Source of the DNA: [Clostridium] citroniae WAL-17108
GTDB taxonomy: Bacteria; Bacillota; Clostridia; Lachnospirales; Lachnospiraceae
Assembly (NCBI RefSeq): GCF_000233455.1
Contig: NZ_JH376420.1
Span: 908,459-972,458 of the forward strand
Length of the DNA stretch: 64,000 nt
Direction of reading: 5' to 3'
Part shown: piece by piece, positions 27,743 through 37,472 of the stretch
Layout of the letters: each line of letters opens with the position of its first letter
How positions within the stretch are numbered: position 1 is the stretch's first letter
Translations under genes and position numbers: made by a program
The notes under the pieces: model-generated
What the model was told of the DNA's origin: nothing
Database searches by the model: none
Seen by the model: the letters and a program-made list of their open reading frames with translations, nothing else

Positions 27743-28381
27743 CTACTGTTTTTTTGGTGCATAGTCCTTCATTTCCGGAATAGCTCCGCCGGCAACCGCC
27801 CAAAAGTATAAGCTCGCAACACTGCAATAAGGGCTGAAACGCTGTCGGTACTTTTGAAAACGCTCCCTGCTGATTTCTTTATGATGATAGGCCATACGAA
27901 TACCACGTAAAATAGCGAGATCTCCATAGCTGAATACATCCGGCCGTTGAAGACAAAAAAGTAAAATCATTTCGGACGTCCAAACACCGATTCCTTTCAG
28001 TTGAGATAACTCAGCGATCAATTCCTCATCCGGCAGCTGTGACAGATGGTTTAGATTCACTGCTCCGGATTTGACTTTTCGGGCAAAGTCTAAAATATAG
28101 TCTACCTTATGATAAGTGGTGCCAAATTGCTGCAGCCTGTCACGGCCTGCGGCAAGGATGCTTTCCGTATTAATTTCACCAAGTTCCATTTGCATCTTGA
28201 GCCAGATGGTATTATGCGCTTTTGTAGAAATTTGCTGACCGATAATGGAATAGACCACTGCTGAAAACAGGTCAGGTCGGACCTCCCGTTCAATATGACC
28301 GATCTGGTCAATAATCTGCCCAAGGATTTTGTCTTTCTTTTTTAAATATTCTGTTTCCTCCGCCCCATACTGAAAAAACAT
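27743..28381 (-). CDS. DNA-3-methyladenine glycosylase II family (AlkA-like, HhH-GPD)
   Basis: 212-residue base-excision glycosylase. The helix-hairpin-helix is LSQLKGIGVWTSEMIL around residue 130, and the catalytic aspartate is in VFSYGDLAILRGI around residue 155. It lacks the N-terminal TBP-like domain of E. coli AlkA, as many Firmicute homologues do. GGAGGTTTC precedes the ATG. With ogt it forms an alkylation-repair operon. The AraC-type gene is divergent. Confidence 0.88.
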   Translation of the reverse strand: MFFQYGAEETEYLKKKDKILGQIIDQIGHIEREVRPDLFSAVVYSIIGQQISTKAHNTIWLKMQMELGEINTESILAAGRDRLQQFGTTYHKVDYILDFARKVKSGAVNLNHLSQLPDEELIAELSQLKGIGVWTSEMILLFCLQRPDVFSYGDLAILRGIRMAYHHKEISRERFQKYRQRFSPYCSVASLYFWAVAGGAIPEMKDYAPKKQ

Positions 28382-28509
28382 GAAACCTCCTGACTTGACA
28401 TAACATTCTCATTTGTATTATGATTATATCGTATATATTTATAAAAAATATAATTAAAGTTCCAAATATTATTAAAATATTGCAGTTTCAGCAGTCAGGA
28501 GAATTCAAC

Positions 28510-29394
28510 GTGGAAAAAGGGCAGCAAAATTATATTAATTCAATCAACTTAAATACTGATGCAGACTTCCCATATCTCGTTCTTGAAGTTGTCAACGGAC
28601 ACAGTTATCCACTCAATCCTGGTTTTCGTGTAATGCATTGGCACGAAGACGTGCAATTCATCTATGTTTTGGAAGGCACCGTTCACGTTCAAACGCTGAA
28701 CAATGAAGTGGAACTTCAAAGCAGCGAAGGTATATTCATCAACAGAAATGTAGTTCATCTTGTAAAACAGACAAACAATTGTCATTATATGAGTTTTGTA
28801 TTTCCCGAATATATTTTAAAATTTTATGCCGGATGCCCAGCCAATTCGCTGGTGGAAAACCTGATCGGACAAGAGTGCATTCCTTTTTGTTATTTTTCCA
28901 AACGTCAAACATGGTGTGAGCAGATACTGTTCATAATGCAGGAACTTACCACATTGGAAAAGAAAAAAAACGAGTTTTATGTGTGCGAAGTGATGATTCG
29001 GCTTTTCACACTTGTGCTGCTGACGCGAAAAAACCATGTTCTTTCACAGGTGAAACCCGATGATACTATAGCTTTGCGAATGAGAATATTTTTACATTAT
29101 ATTGAACAACACTATGGGGATGATGTCACGCTGGAGAGCCTGGCGCAAAGCGCCAATGTCAGCAAATCCGAATGTATTCGCTGCTTCAAACTCAGTATGC
29201 AAATCACACCTTATAAATATCTGATGGAATATCGTCTTTCGAGAGCAGCATTGCTGTTGAGACAGACGAATGAGTCCGTAGGAAACATTGCTTCCAATGT
29301 TGGATTTCATCAAATGAGCCGGTTTGGAAAATGCTTCAAAGAAAAAACCGGCTGCACACCGAAAGAATATCGAAATGCAGCCAAAAATAATTAA
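28510..29394 (+). CDS. AraC-family regulator with N-terminal cupin
   Basis: 294 residues from a GTG at 28510. This start is preceded by CAGGAG at good spacing, whereas an upstream in-frame ATG at 28420 lies in AT-rich sequence with no ribosome binding site. The N-terminal cupin region has MHWHEDVQFIYVLEG. The C-terminal AraC domain has two helix-turn-helix units (TLESLASANVSKSECI-like and SVGNIASNVGFHQMSRFGK). It is divergent from the alkA-ogt operon. There is no methyl-acceptor Ada domain, so a link to alkylation is only positional. Confidence 0.85.
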   Translation: MEKGQQNYINSINLNTDADFPYLVLEVVNGHSYPLNPGFRVMHWHEDVQFIYVLEGTVHVQTLNNEVELQSSEGIFINRNVVHLVKQTNNCHYMSFVFPEYILKFYAGCPANSLVENLIGQECIPFCYFSKRQTWCEQILFIMQELTTLEKKKNEFYVCEVMIRLFTLVLLTRKNHVLSQVKPDDTIALRMRIFLHYIEQHYGDDVTLESLAQSANVSKSECIRCFKLSMQITPYKYLMEYRLSRAALLLRQTNESVGNIASNVGFHQMSRFGKCFKEKTGCTPKEYRNAAKNN

Positions 29395-29405
29395 CATTAT
29401 TATGC

Positions 29406-30680
29406 TTAAGCCTCATCAATCGCCTTCCCAATATCATGCCTCATATACTTATTCCCAAACTCGATCCACTCCGTTGCCTTATATGCGTTCTCCCTGGCTT
29501 CCTTGAGCGTAGCCCCCTTGGCCGTCACTCCCAGCACCCGTCCGCCGTTGGTCACAATATTGCCCTCGGCGTCAAACTTGCTCCCTGCATGGAACACATA
29601 ATAGCCGTCCTTGTCCTTAAAGTTCTCAAACCCGGTCATCTTGTATCCCTTTTCGTAGTGCTCCGGATATCCGGCGGACGCCAGGACCACGCATACGGCC
29701 GCATTGTCCTCAAACTCCAGCTCCACCTGATCCAGCGTGCCGTCCACACATGCCTCGAACACGTCCATGATGTCGTTCTTCATCCTGGGCAGCACCACCT
29801 GGGTTTCGGGATCACCGAACCTGGCGTTGTATTCCAACACCTTGGGGCCCTGCTCCGTGAGCATCAGCCCAAAGAAAATGATCCCCTGAAACTCCCGTCC
29901 CTCTGCCCTCATGGCATCCACTGTGGGCTGGTAGATATAGTTCCTGCAAAAAGAATCCACTTCCTCCGTATAGAAGGGGCTTGGGGAAAATGTTCCCATG
30001 CCGCCCGTATTCAGGCCCTGGTCGCCGTCCTTTGCCCGCTTGTGGTCCTGGGCGGATGTCATGATCTTGATGGTTTTTCCGTCCACAAAGGAGAGCACGG
30101 ACACCTCCCGGCCTGTCATAAATTCCTCCACCACGATCCGGTCACCTGCAGAGCCGAACTGCTTATCCAGCATCAGGGTCTTGACGCCGTCTTTTGCCTC
30201 TTCCCTGGTATTGCATATCAATACGCCCTTTCCCAGCGCAAGGCCGTCCGCTTTGAGCACAATGGGCATTGGCGCATGTTCAATGTAAGCAAGGGCTTTC
30301 TCAGGGGAGTCAAATGTCTCGTATCCGGCCGTGGGAATATTGTATTTTTTCATCAGGTCCTTGGAAAACGCCTTGGATCCCTCCAGGATGGCCGCATTTT
30401 TCCTTGGCCCGAACGCCCTGATCCCGGCTGCTTCAAATGCATCCACCGCCCCTGCTGCCAGCGGGTCGTCAGGACCCACGATTACCAGATCGATCCCATG
30501 TTCCTTTGCAAATGCAACCTGGGCGTCAAAGTCCATCACGCCTATATCCACACACTCCGCCACCTGGGCGATCCCCGCATTGCCGGGAGCACAGTACAGC
30601 TTCTCCACCCTGGGACTTTGTGCCGCCTTCCACGCAATGGCATGTTCACGTCCGCCGCCGCCTACTATCAACACCTTCAT
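29406..30680 (-). CDS. purD: Phosphoribosylamine--glycine ligase
   Basis: 424-residue ATP-grasp enzyme of de novo purine synthesis, which joins phosphoribosylamine and glycine. The N-terminus MKVLIVGGGGREHAIAWK is diagnostic. The ATP-grasp core holds MPIVLKADGLALGKGV and EYNARFGDPETQ. The length is normal. AAAAGGAGG precedes the ATG. It is the last gene of purE-purM-purN-purD and ends convergently with the AraC gene. Confidence 0.97.
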   Translation of the reverse strand: MKVLIVGGGGREHAIAWKAAQSPRVEKLYCAPGNAGIAQVAECVDIGVMDFDAQVAFAKEHGIDLVIVGPDDPLAAGAVDAFEAAGIRAFGPRKNAAILEGSKAFSKDLMKKYNIPTAGYETFDSPEKALAYIEHAPMPIVLKADGLALGKGVLICNTREEAKDGVKTLMLDKQFGSAGDRIVVEEFMTGREVSVLSFVDGKTIKIMTSAQDHKRAKDGDQGLNTGGMGTFSPSPFYTEEVDSFCRNYIYQPTVDAMRAEGREFQGIIFFGLMLTEQGPKVLEYNARFGDPETQVVLPRMKNDIMDVFEACVDGTLDQVELEFEDNAAVCVVLASAGYPEHYEKGYKMTGFENFKDKDGYYVFHAGSKFDAEGNIVTNGGRVLGVTAKGATLKEARENAYKATEWIEFGNKYMRHDIGKAIDEA

Positions 30681-30766
30681 ACTATGTCCTCCTTTTACCC
30701 TTGGTGTACTATCTTAATAACCCTAAAAGGGCGGAACCCCCGCGGGGCCCCTCCCTGTCTTTGCTT

Positions 30767-31360
30767 TTATATCAGATGATTTGCAATCATATGGATGGCC
30801 TTGGGAAGGATCACCCATTCCGCTTCTTCCATCACCCGCCGCTGAAGCATTTCCGGCGTATCGCCGGCCTGCACTTCCACTGCCTTCTGGAGGATGATAG
30901 GGCCGGTATCCATACCGCTGTCCACAAAATGCACCGTGGCCCCGGTCACCTTCACGCCGCGCTTTAAAGCCGCCTCGTGAACCTTCAGGCCGTAATACCC
31001 TTTTCCGCAAAAGGAAGGGATCAGGGACGGATGGATGTTGATGATCTTTCCCTCGTACTTCCTTGTCATGGCTTCCGGGATCGCTACCAAGAAACCGGCC
31101 AGAACGATCAGGTCCAGATCGTATTCATCCACCTTTGCGAGAAATGCTTCGTTGAACCCATCCCTTGTCTCATAGCTCTTTGGGGAAATGCACACGGCCT
31201 CAATGCCATGGTTCTTTGCCCGTTCCAGAGCGTAGGCGCCGGGATTGTTGCTGATCACCACCCGGATCTGCGCATTGGTAATGGCTCCGTTGTCCACTGC
31301 ATCCAGTATTGCCTGAAGATTGGTGCCGCCGCCCGACACCATCACACCCACATTCAGCAT
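30767..31360 (-). CDS. purN: Phosphoribosylglycinamide formyltransferase
   Basis: 197-residue folate-dependent GAR transformylase. Motifs are [15 protein letters not shown] at the N-terminus, the catalytic [11 protein letters not shown] near residue 108, and [13 protein letters not shown] near residue 140. The start overlaps the end of purM by 7 bases. It acts directly after PurD in the pathway. A GC-rich inverted-repeat stretch sits in the 86-bp gap before purD. Confidence 0.97.
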   Translation of the reverse strand: MLNVGVMVSGGGTNLQAILDAVDNGAITNAQIRVVISNNPGAYALERAKNHGIEAVCISPKSYETRDGFNEAFLAKVDEYDLDLIVLAGFLVAIPEAMTRKYEGKIINIHPSLIPSFCGKGYYGLKVHEAALKRGVKVTGATVHFVDSGMDTGPIILQKAVEVQAGDTPEMLQRRVMEEAEWVILPKAIHMIANHLI

Positions 31361-32388
31361 AAGGCCACGCCCTTCTCTCCGCTCTCAACGGAACCTACCA
31401 CATAGGGCGCCTCGCCGGCCGCCCTGATGGCTTCCATGGTCTTATCCACGTCATCGGGATGCACGGCCAGGATCATTCCCAGTCCCATATTATAGGTATT
31501 GTACATCATCTTTTCTTCAATCTGTCCCTTCTTTGCCAGCAGGCCGAAGATGGGAGGAATGGGGTAGCTGTCCTTTTTGATCACTGCCCGGACCCCGTCC
31601 TTCAACATACGCGGGACATTCTCATAGAAACCGCCGCCCGTGATATGGCTGCACGCCTTGATGGTCACGCCCGCATCCTTGACGCTTCGCAGCGCCTTCA
31701 CATAGATCTTGGTGGGAGCGATCAGGGCCTCGCCAAGGGTGGTTCCCAGTTCCTCATAATAGGTGTTCAGCCCCTGGGATGTCATTTCCTTTTCAAATAC
31801 TTTGCGAACCAGTGAGAAACCGTTGGAGTGCACACCGGAGGATGCCATACCGATCAGTACATCCCCTGACGCCAGGTTCTCACCTGTTATCAGATCCTTC
31901 TTATCTACAATACCCACCGCAAAACCGGCCAGGTCGTACTCGTCCTCGGGATAAAATCCGGGCATCTCTGCGGTCTCACCGCCAATAAGGGCTGATCCGG
32001 ACTGGTTACATCCGTCCGCCACGCCTTTTACAATGGTTGCGATCTTTTCCGGAACATTTTTGCCGCAGGCAATATAATCCAGGAAAAACAGCGGCTCACC
32101 GCCTGCGCATGCAACATCATTGACGCACATGGCCACACAGTCAATCCCCACTGTGTCATGCTTGTCCATGAGAAATGCCAGCTTCAGCTTGGTGCCCACA
32201 CCGTCCGTGCCTGAAAGCAGGGTTGGCTCCTCCATCCCCTTAAAGGCGGCCATGGAAAATGCTCCTGAAAATCCGCCGATTCCCCCTAACACTTCAGGGC
32301 GCATGGTTCCTTTTACATATTCCTTCATCAGTTCAACCGACTTATATCCCGCCTCAATATCAACTCCGGCCTTCTTGTAATCCATCAT
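31354..32388 (-). CDS. purM: Phosphoribosylformylglycinamidine cyclo-ligase
   Basis: 344-residue AIR synthetase, starting at ATG-ATG (32388/32385) after GGAGG. The N-terminal [14 protein letters not shown] and the central [16 protein letters not shown] motifs are characteristic, as are [10 protein letters not shown] and [14 protein letters not shown]. It closes the imidazole ring in purine synthesis. An in-frame extension to 32427 lacks a ribosome binding site. Confidence 0.96.
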   Translation of the reverse strand: MMDYKKAGVDIEAGYKSVELMKEYVKGTMRPEVLGGIGGFSGAFSMAAFKGMEEPTLLSGTDGVGTKLKLAFLMDKHDTVGIDCVAMCVNDVACAGGEPLFFLDYIACGKNVPEKIATIVKGVADGCNQSGSALIGGETAEMPGFYPEDEYDLAGFAVGIVDKKDLITGENLASGDVLIGMASSGVHSNGFSLVRKVFEKEMTSQGLNTYYEELGTTLGEALIAPTKIYVKALRSVKDAGVTIKACSHITGGGFYENVPRMLKDGVRAVIKKDSYPIPPIFGLLAKKGQIEEKMMYNTYNMGLGMILAVHPDDVDKTMEAIRAAGEAPYVVGSVESGEKGVALC

Positions 32389-32438
32389 TGTATTATCATC
32401 CTCCGCATTATTTAGACCTGGTCCCAACTCCCGGACCC

Positions 32439-32954
32439 TTATTTCATCTGTGCCAGATATTCCTTGTAGCCAATGGACTCCAGTTTCTCAGATTTTGTTA
32501 CAACATCATTTTTCAGGCCCTCTGAATACTCCTTCAGTCTGCCAAGCAAAGCCCCATCTGAGGTTGCCAGGATCTTGGCAGCAAGAATGCCTGCATTGGC
32601 TCCGCCGTTGATTGCCACGGTTGCCACCGGGATACCGCTTGGCATCTGAACAATGGAGTACAGGGAATCCACGCCGCCCAGATCAGAGGTCTTCATGGGA
32701 ATACCGATCACCGGCATGGGGAAAATAGCAGCACACATACCCGGAAGATGGGCAGCCTTGCCCGCACCGGCAATGATCACCTTAAAGCCCTTTTCCTCAG
32801 CTGCCTTTGCCCAGTCAAAGAAAATGTCCGGTTCCCTGTGAGCGGAAATGATCGTCATCTCATAATCGATCCCCAGCTTGTCAAGGATCTCCGCCGCCTT
32901 TGCCATAACCGGCATATCAGAGTCGCTTCCCATTACAATTCCTACTTTTGCCAT
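32439..32954 (-). CDS. purE: N5-carboxyaminoimidazole ribonucleotide mutase
   Basis: 171-residue class I PurE. The motif [14 protein letters not shown] at the N-terminus and ISAHREPD near residue 42 are the signatures, and [13 protein letters not shown] is the substrate loop. No purK is visible nearby. AAAGGAGA precedes the ATG. It is the first gene of the pur operon, and a strong SigA-type promoter lies about 95 bp upstream. Confidence 0.96.
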   Translation of the reverse strand: MAKVGIVMGSDSDMPVMAKAAEILDKLGIDYEMTIISAHREPDIFFDWAKAAEEKGFKVIIAGAGKAAHLPGMCAAIFPMPVIGIPMKTSDLGGVDSLYSIVQMPSGIPVATVAINGGANAGILAAKILATSDGALLGRLKEYSEGLKNDVVTKSEKLESIGYKEYLAQMK

Positions 32955-33050
32955 TGTTCAATCTCCTTTTCCAAATTCATTACCACAGAGGATAATTATT
33001 ATTAGTTATTCTTATAAATATCTTTTTACGCTTGCTATTTACTTATAACT

Positions 33051-33079
33051 ATAATACTAGGAAATATTTGAGTAGTCAA
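33051..33079 (-). promoter_or_regulatory. SigA promoter of the pur operon
   Basis: On the minus strand, TTGACT and TATTAT are separated by 17 bases. The leader to purE is about 90 bases; no riboswitch or attenuator was recognised in it. Confidence 0.8.
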
Positions 33080-33141
33080 TATAATTCTTGAAATTTTCCT
33101 ATATAGAACAGAAAAATGCCCAAACCACGTGTAAAGGACAG

Positions 33142-33176
33142 AAAAAGGGCAGGTACCTGTCTGGCCCCTGCCTTTT
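33142..33176 (-). terminator. Terminator after the GntR-type regulator gene
   Basis: On the minus strand, AAAAGGCAGG pairs with CCTGCCCTTTTT, with one bulged C in the 3' arm, and ends in a T run. It isolates the regulator gene from the pur promoter. Confidence 0.7.
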
Positions 33177-33200
33177 CAGCTAAAATGATTAAATCAAAAT

Positions 33201-33944
33201 TTAAAACTCCAGTGCAATAAACGGTTTATTGGTCTGTGATGCGCATACCGTGGTGGTAATGGCCAGAACCTTCTCTTCCTTATATACAAAGGTATCCCAA
33301 GTAAGTACATTTCCCTGGTCTTCTATGTTCAAAGATGTGATATCCATATCTTCCGTGATCTGTGTATTAATGAATATCTTAAGGTGGGTTGGCTTATCCT
33401 GGAAATATTTACAGACATAATCGTGCAGAAAGATCTTCTCAAGGGCCTCGCAGTCAAAGGTATGATTGCTGCATACAGAAAGCGGTATATAACTGTAATC
33501 CAGTTCATTGGTCTGACCGTCCACGCAGACACAGCGTACGACTTTATACACATAGGAATCCTGCTCCAGATTCAGTTTTGCGCACAGCACCGGACCTGCC
33601 TGTATGATCCCATGCTCAATCAGTTTGTGCGGCTTGTTGGAAAAATACTCAAAGGGAGCGATCTTTATACCGCTGGCAAAAGCAATGGACTGCCTGCCCG
33701 CGCCCTTTTCAGGTGACAGGACAAAGGTTCCTTTTCCCTGAATCCGTTCCACCACCCTGCTGCTTGCCAGTTCCTTGATGGCCGCGTTCACCGTGATCCG
33801 GCTCACATCGAACTGTCTGGAAAGTTCTGCTTCCGATGGAATCCTGTCCCCTACGGTAAACACACCATCCTGGATCTTCTGCAGGATATAATTCTGTATC
33901 TGAACATATTTTGGAACATACGAATTATTTTCTTCAGTTATCAT
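33201..33944 (-). CDS. GntR-family regulator (HutC/UTRA type)
   Basis: 247-residue regulator. The winged helix-turn-helix at residues 10-75 has RIPSEAELSRQFDVSRITV and the wing IQGKGTFV. A UTRA ligand-binding domain fills the rest, including the YVYKVVRCVCVDGQ strand. Relatives sense sugar phosphates or amino-acid-like ligands. No obvious target operon is adjacent: a DMT exporter lies upstream on the same strand and the pur operon downstream. Confidence 0.88.
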   Translation of the reverse strand: MITEENNSYVPKYVQIQNYILQKIQDGVFTVGDRIPSEAELSRQFDVSRITVNAAIKELASSRVVERIQGKGTFVLSPEKGAGRQSIAFASGIKIAPFEYFSNKPHKLIEHGIIQAGPVLCAKLNLEQDSYVYKVVRCVCVDGQTNELDYSYIPLSVCSNHTFDCEALEKIFLHDYVCKYFQDKPTHLKIFINTQITEDMDITSLNIEDQGNVLTWDTFVYKEEKVLAITTTVCASQTNKPFIALEF

Positions 33945-34055
33945 TTACTACCCCTCTCTCCCTATCTTTCCTTTTATTCAGACACTGGAAAATGCCAAGG
34001 TGTTATGTCACCACACCGTCAACGACATTATAGCATGGCTTTCTTTATAGGGCAA

Positions 34056-34922
34056 TTATATTTTTTTACCGATCCTGCTGCTGTAAACGAAAACCATCAG
34101 TGATGCGGCTGCTATCAATGCACCCCCTATCATTGATGTGAATTTGACCGGCTCCCCTAAAACAATGAGTCCAAAGAGGAGACTGAACAGGATCCCGGAG
34201 TAATTATAGATGCTGATCTCGGAAGCCGGAGCATACCGGTACGCATAGGTAATAAACGCCTGTCCCAGGGAACCGAACACTCCGATCAGGATCAGAAACA
34301 GGAGCTGTGACAGGCTGGGCACTACAAAATTACCGATCATAAACGGCAGGGAGCCCACTACGCTGAAGGTGGAAAAGTGCATGATGATCGTCATAGCGTC
34401 CACCTTATCCTTCAGATATCCCAGCAGCGTATAGGCGATCCCCGATGTGAGGGCTGACAAAAGCGCCATTACAAGGGGCAGGGGATTTGACTGGAAACTG
34501 GGCCGGAACACAATACTCGCCCCAAGAACAGACAGGGCCAGGGCGGGCACCTGTATGGGCAGCATCTTTTCTTTCATAAAGACCACTGCCAGAAGGGTCA
34601 CAAAAATGGGCGACAGCTTGTTCAGTATGGTCACATCCCCCTGCGCCGCATGGCTGGACGCATAAAACAGGGTGACAAGGCCGAGGAAACCGGAAACGGA
34701 ACGTCCAAACAGACCCACCTGATATTTCCGTTCCCCAAAATAGGATCCCCCATTGCGATGGATCATATAACATGCGGCAATCAGGATAAACAGATTGCGC
34801 ATAAAGATCTGTTCCATGGTGGGAATCTCCCTGGTCAGGCGCACCACTACCTGCATGGCTGCAAAGGATAGAGCCGACAGTATCATATATATGATTCCTT
34901 TTTGTTTCTGTGTTACAGGCAT
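34056..34922 (-). CDS. EamA/DMT-family transporter
   Basis: 288-residue membrane protein with ten predicted helices in two EamA repeats. The first starts near GIIYMILSALSFAAMQVVVR. The second ends with GILFSLLFGLIVLGEP, the typical EamA signature. The start at 34922 is preceded by GGAGGAAACT; a longer in-frame start exists at 34985 without such a site. Family members export amino acids, nucleotides or drugs, and the substrate is not predictable. Confidence 0.87.
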   Translation of the reverse strand: MPVTQKQKGIIYMILSALSFAAMQVVVRLTREIPTMEQIFMRNLFILIAACYMIHRNGGSYFGERKYQVGLFGRSVSGFLGLVTLFYASSHAAQGDVTILNKLSPIFVTLLAVVFMKEKMLPIQVPALALSVLGASIVFRPSFQSNPLPLVMALLSALTSGIAYTLLGYLKDKVDAMTIIMHFSTFSVVGSLPFMIGNFVVPSLSQLLFLILIGVFGSLGQAFITYAYRYAPASEISIYNYSGILFSLLFGLIVLGEPVKFTSMIGGALIAAASLMVFVYSSRIGKKI

Positions 34923-35064
34923 AGTTTCCTCCATATGAATGATCCTTGATCTGAGCTTAGAGTGATAGATTGCACCCATTTTCACAATGGATGTCCTGAA
35001 CAGTTACGATATATTTAATATGTCATTCTTTTCAAATATTATGTCTTTTTCGTCAATGACCTGA

Positions 35065-35859
35065 TTAAAAATAAGGATATACATATTCCTCCTGCGGTTT
35101 CTCAGCCGCCTCAATACTCTGAGCCTTTAGTAACAGGGAGCCGCCGTCTTCTGTAACTCCCAATATTCCCCTTACAACCACCCAATCCCCATCCTGAAGG
35201 TCCAGGTCTCCATTGCAGTCCACCAGAAATCCCAGGGGACTTAAGTCAGCTGAGCAGCACCACATGGAAAGGCGGACCAGGGCAAAACCGCATTTTTCAT
35301 CCATATCCGGAGCCCGGTAAACAAACCCTTTCATCACAACAGTGTATCCAATATAGGTTTCATAGAAACTGCCCAGTTCATAGATCCATGTATAATAATC
35401 CTCATCCCCAATGGTTATGGTCTTTGTTTCTTTATCCAGTCCCTTCAGATCATACCATGGCCTTTCATCCTCACCATTGTCTTCTCTTTCATCCTCATTT
35501 TTGTTCCCGTTTTCATTGCCTGAAAGCACTTTGGAAATGCCGGAACTGCCATAATCTTGGGCAATGCCTCTCCCCTCAGAAGCAGGCAAAGGCATTGCCA
35601 GCATCAGGATGGGAATGAGCATTACAAAAGAACGTGACAGGCTGATCCGGTACCGGGGTGTGGGTAAATATCTGGCCTGCATACCTGCCCACAGAAACAG
35701 CAGAAGAGAAAAACCGTAAAGGTAAGGCTTCATCTTAGGTGTCACATAGTTTAAATACCTGCCCGAATAGGTGAGGCAAAACAGCAGGATGCCAAGGAGC
35801 AGGCAGCAGACACATTCCGCCAATGCCTGGAGGTCAAGCCCTTTTCCTCTCAAATCCAT
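35065..35859 (-). CDS. TIGR03943/DUF1980 membrane protein (YcgQ-like)
   Basis: 264-residue protein with two or three N-terminal membrane helices, then an acidic low-complexity linker (residues about 115-135, rich in Glu, Asp and Asn) and an extracytoplasmic beta-domain. That domain ends in GDWVVVRGILGV, resembling the DUF1980 OB-like fold. In Firmicutes this family is paired with a DUF318 permease, and the gene here overlaps one by 10 bases. The start at 35859 follows GGGAGGAG; the upstream in-frame region is antisense-like and lies inside the permease gene. It ends the zinc locus and probably acts with the permease in metal handling. Confidence 0.8.
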   Translation of the reverse strand: MDLRGKGLDLQALAECVCCLLLGILLFCLTYSGRYLNYVTPKMKPYLYGFSLLLFLWAGMQARYLPTPRYRISLSRSFVMLIPILMLAMPLPASEGRGIAQDYGSSGISKVLSGNENGNKNEDEREDNGEDERPWYDLKGLDKETKTITIGDEDYYTWIYELGSFYETYIGYTVVMKGFVYRAPDMDEKCGFALVRLSMWCCSADLSPLGFLVDCNGDLDLQDGDWVVVRGILGVTEDGGSLLLKAQSIEAAEKPQEEYVYPYF

Positions 35860-37472
35860 ATGGGCACTCCTCCCTTTTGGCACGCCATAAACAGGGCCGT
35901 CACCAGAAAGCACACAAGGAATGTGGTGAAAAGCAGCCGCACCACAAATCCGGGCCGGCAGCCGGACCGCAGCATGGCGGCATTTTTTATATCCATCATC
36001 GGGCCAAATACTAAAAATCCAAGGATTGCTCCCATGGGCAGATTTCCGGCCATGCTCCCGGCCACCACCGCATCGGAGGAGGAACAGAGGGAAAGTACAA
36101 AAGCCATTCCCATCATCAAAAGAAGGGCGATCCATGGATCCGTCCCTTCCCCTGCCCGCAGTCCTCCTGGGACCATCTTCTGAAACAGTGAGGATACAAA
36201 AATCCCTATGAGAAGGAACTTACCCACTGAAAAAAATTCATTCTGCCCATGCCGGATCACCAGTCCGAGGCGTGACTGCCCTGTTCCCTTCCATGCAGGT
36301 ATGCGGTAATCCACGCAGCCCGCCTGTACAGGCACGGGATCTTCACACAGACAGTCCCCTGGCGTCCTGATCAGAAAGGTCAGTCCGCAGAGTACGGCAC
36401 ACACGATCCCCAGGACGCACCTGGCCGCAACGATCCGGTAATTCCCGTTAAACGCATACCAGGTGGACAGGACCACCACCGGATTGATGACAGGGGATAC
36501 CAGCATAAATGTAACCGCAGCAGGCAGGGGAACCCCCTTTTTTACCAGACCCTTAAAAACAGGTATGGATGCGCAGTCGCAGACCGGAAGGCAGAATCCG
36601 GCAGCCACTGCAAAAAGCTGGCCGGCCAGAACTGTTTTCGGGAACGTTCTCCGTATCCATGATGGCTGCACATATACCTGGATCAGGGATGAGAGAAGGG
36701 CGCCCAGGGCAAGAAAAGGGGCTGCCTGCAAAAACACTCCAAGAAATGTGCTTACAAACCGTCCCGCCGGAAAATCCAGTCCATTCAGCCCGGAACATAT
36801 CCCTCCATAGATTCCTGCGGCAGCCGCTGCGGTCAAAAACCAGAAGCATGGTGGAATGGGGGATCTGAACATTTCCGAGACAAAACTGTCCCATTTTCTT
36901 TGGTGGAATACCTTTATGCCGGGATTACAGCCGGACAGGATGCCGGTCATCCTCCCCATATGGCGGCGTCCCCTGCGGCTGATAAAGGCACAGTCGCTTG
37001 CCCCTATCTGTGAAAATGCAGCCGCACCCGCATTTGGAATTCCAGTTGTAAGACCGCTTTCCTGTGTCACGTAGACCACTTTCTTGATATGTATGGCTGT
37101 TTTGGCAGTAAACTGCAGGAACATTTCTTCCAGTTTATGAAAATGTTCCATACCGTTCCACTCCATCAGGATCAGATCAGGTCCCTGGCCGGGACCGCGC
37201 TGTTTCAGACAGTTCCGTATGGAGTTAACGATAAAAAAGGGGCTTTGCTCCAGCCGGCCTTTTGAAAAAACCAATTTTTCCACCCGGCCGGCCTGTTTTC
37301 CCCGTGTATGCGACCTGCTTCCGGTCAGCTGCGGGGCGCATGTTACTTCTCCTGATTCAAACTGGATCACCAGAAGATCCAGCCCATCCAATTCCCGTTC
37401 AATCAGCTGATTGATCAGTGTTGTCTTTCCCGAATCCAGCAGACCGGTTATGACCCATACAGGTATCCCCAT
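35850..37472 (-). CDS. Fusion of a degenerate CobW/G3E GTPase-like domain with a DUF318-type permease
   Basis: 540 residues. The first ~195 have a P-loop, VITGLLDSGKTTLINQLIE, and an ESGE segment resembling G3E GTPases. They lack the CxCC metal motif and a clear NKxD guanine-specificity motif. From about residue 205 the protein is a DUF318/YraQ-type permease with CDCASIPVFKGLVKKGVP and SPVINPVV, and a C-terminal CSSSDAVVAGSM motif. The start at 37472 follows GAGGAGGAAAAGG. It overlaps the CobW gene before it (74 bases) and the DUF1980 gene after it. A nucleotide-gated or chaperone-coupled metal permease is an inference. Confidence 0.8.
   Translation of the reverse strand: MGIPVWVITGLLDSGKTTLINQLIERELDGLDLLVIQFESGEVTCAPQLTGSRSHTRGKQAGRVEKLVFSKGRLEQSPFFIVNSIRNCLKQRGPGQGPDLILMEWNGMEHFHKLEEMFLQFTAKTAIHIKKVVYVTQESGLTTGIPNAGAAAFSQIGASDCAFISRRGRRHMGRMTGILSGCNPGIKVFHQRKWDSFVSEMFRSPIPPCFWFLTAAAAAGIYGGICSGLNGLDFPAGRFVSTFLGVFLQAAPFLALGALLSSLIQVYVQPSWIRRTFPKTVLAGQLFAVAAGFCLPVCDCASIPVFKGLVKKGVPLPAAVTFMLVSPVINPVVVLSTWYAFNGNYRIVAARCVLGIVCAVLCGLTFLIRTPGDCLCEDPVPVQAGCVDYRIPAWKGTGQSRLGLVIRHGQNEFFSVGKFLLIGIFVSSLFQKMVPGGLRAGEGTDPWIALLLMMGMAFVLSLCSSSDAVVAGSMAGNLPMGAILGFLVFGPMMDIKNAAMLRSGCRPGFVVRLLFTTFLVCFLVTALFMACQKGGVPIWI

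Noticed and set aside
30720..30766. GC-rich inverted repeats between purN and purD, possible attenuator
   Set aside because: Pairing is ambiguous, with short stems and no clear T run; not enough to call a terminator or leader.
29436..30779. Long open frame antisense to purD
   Set aside because: purD is unmistakable on the other strand; this frame is a codon-bias shadow with no start signal.
32955..33050. Purine riboswitch in the purE leader
   Set aside because: The leader is AT-rich and lacks the conserved junction sequences found in the xdh leader.
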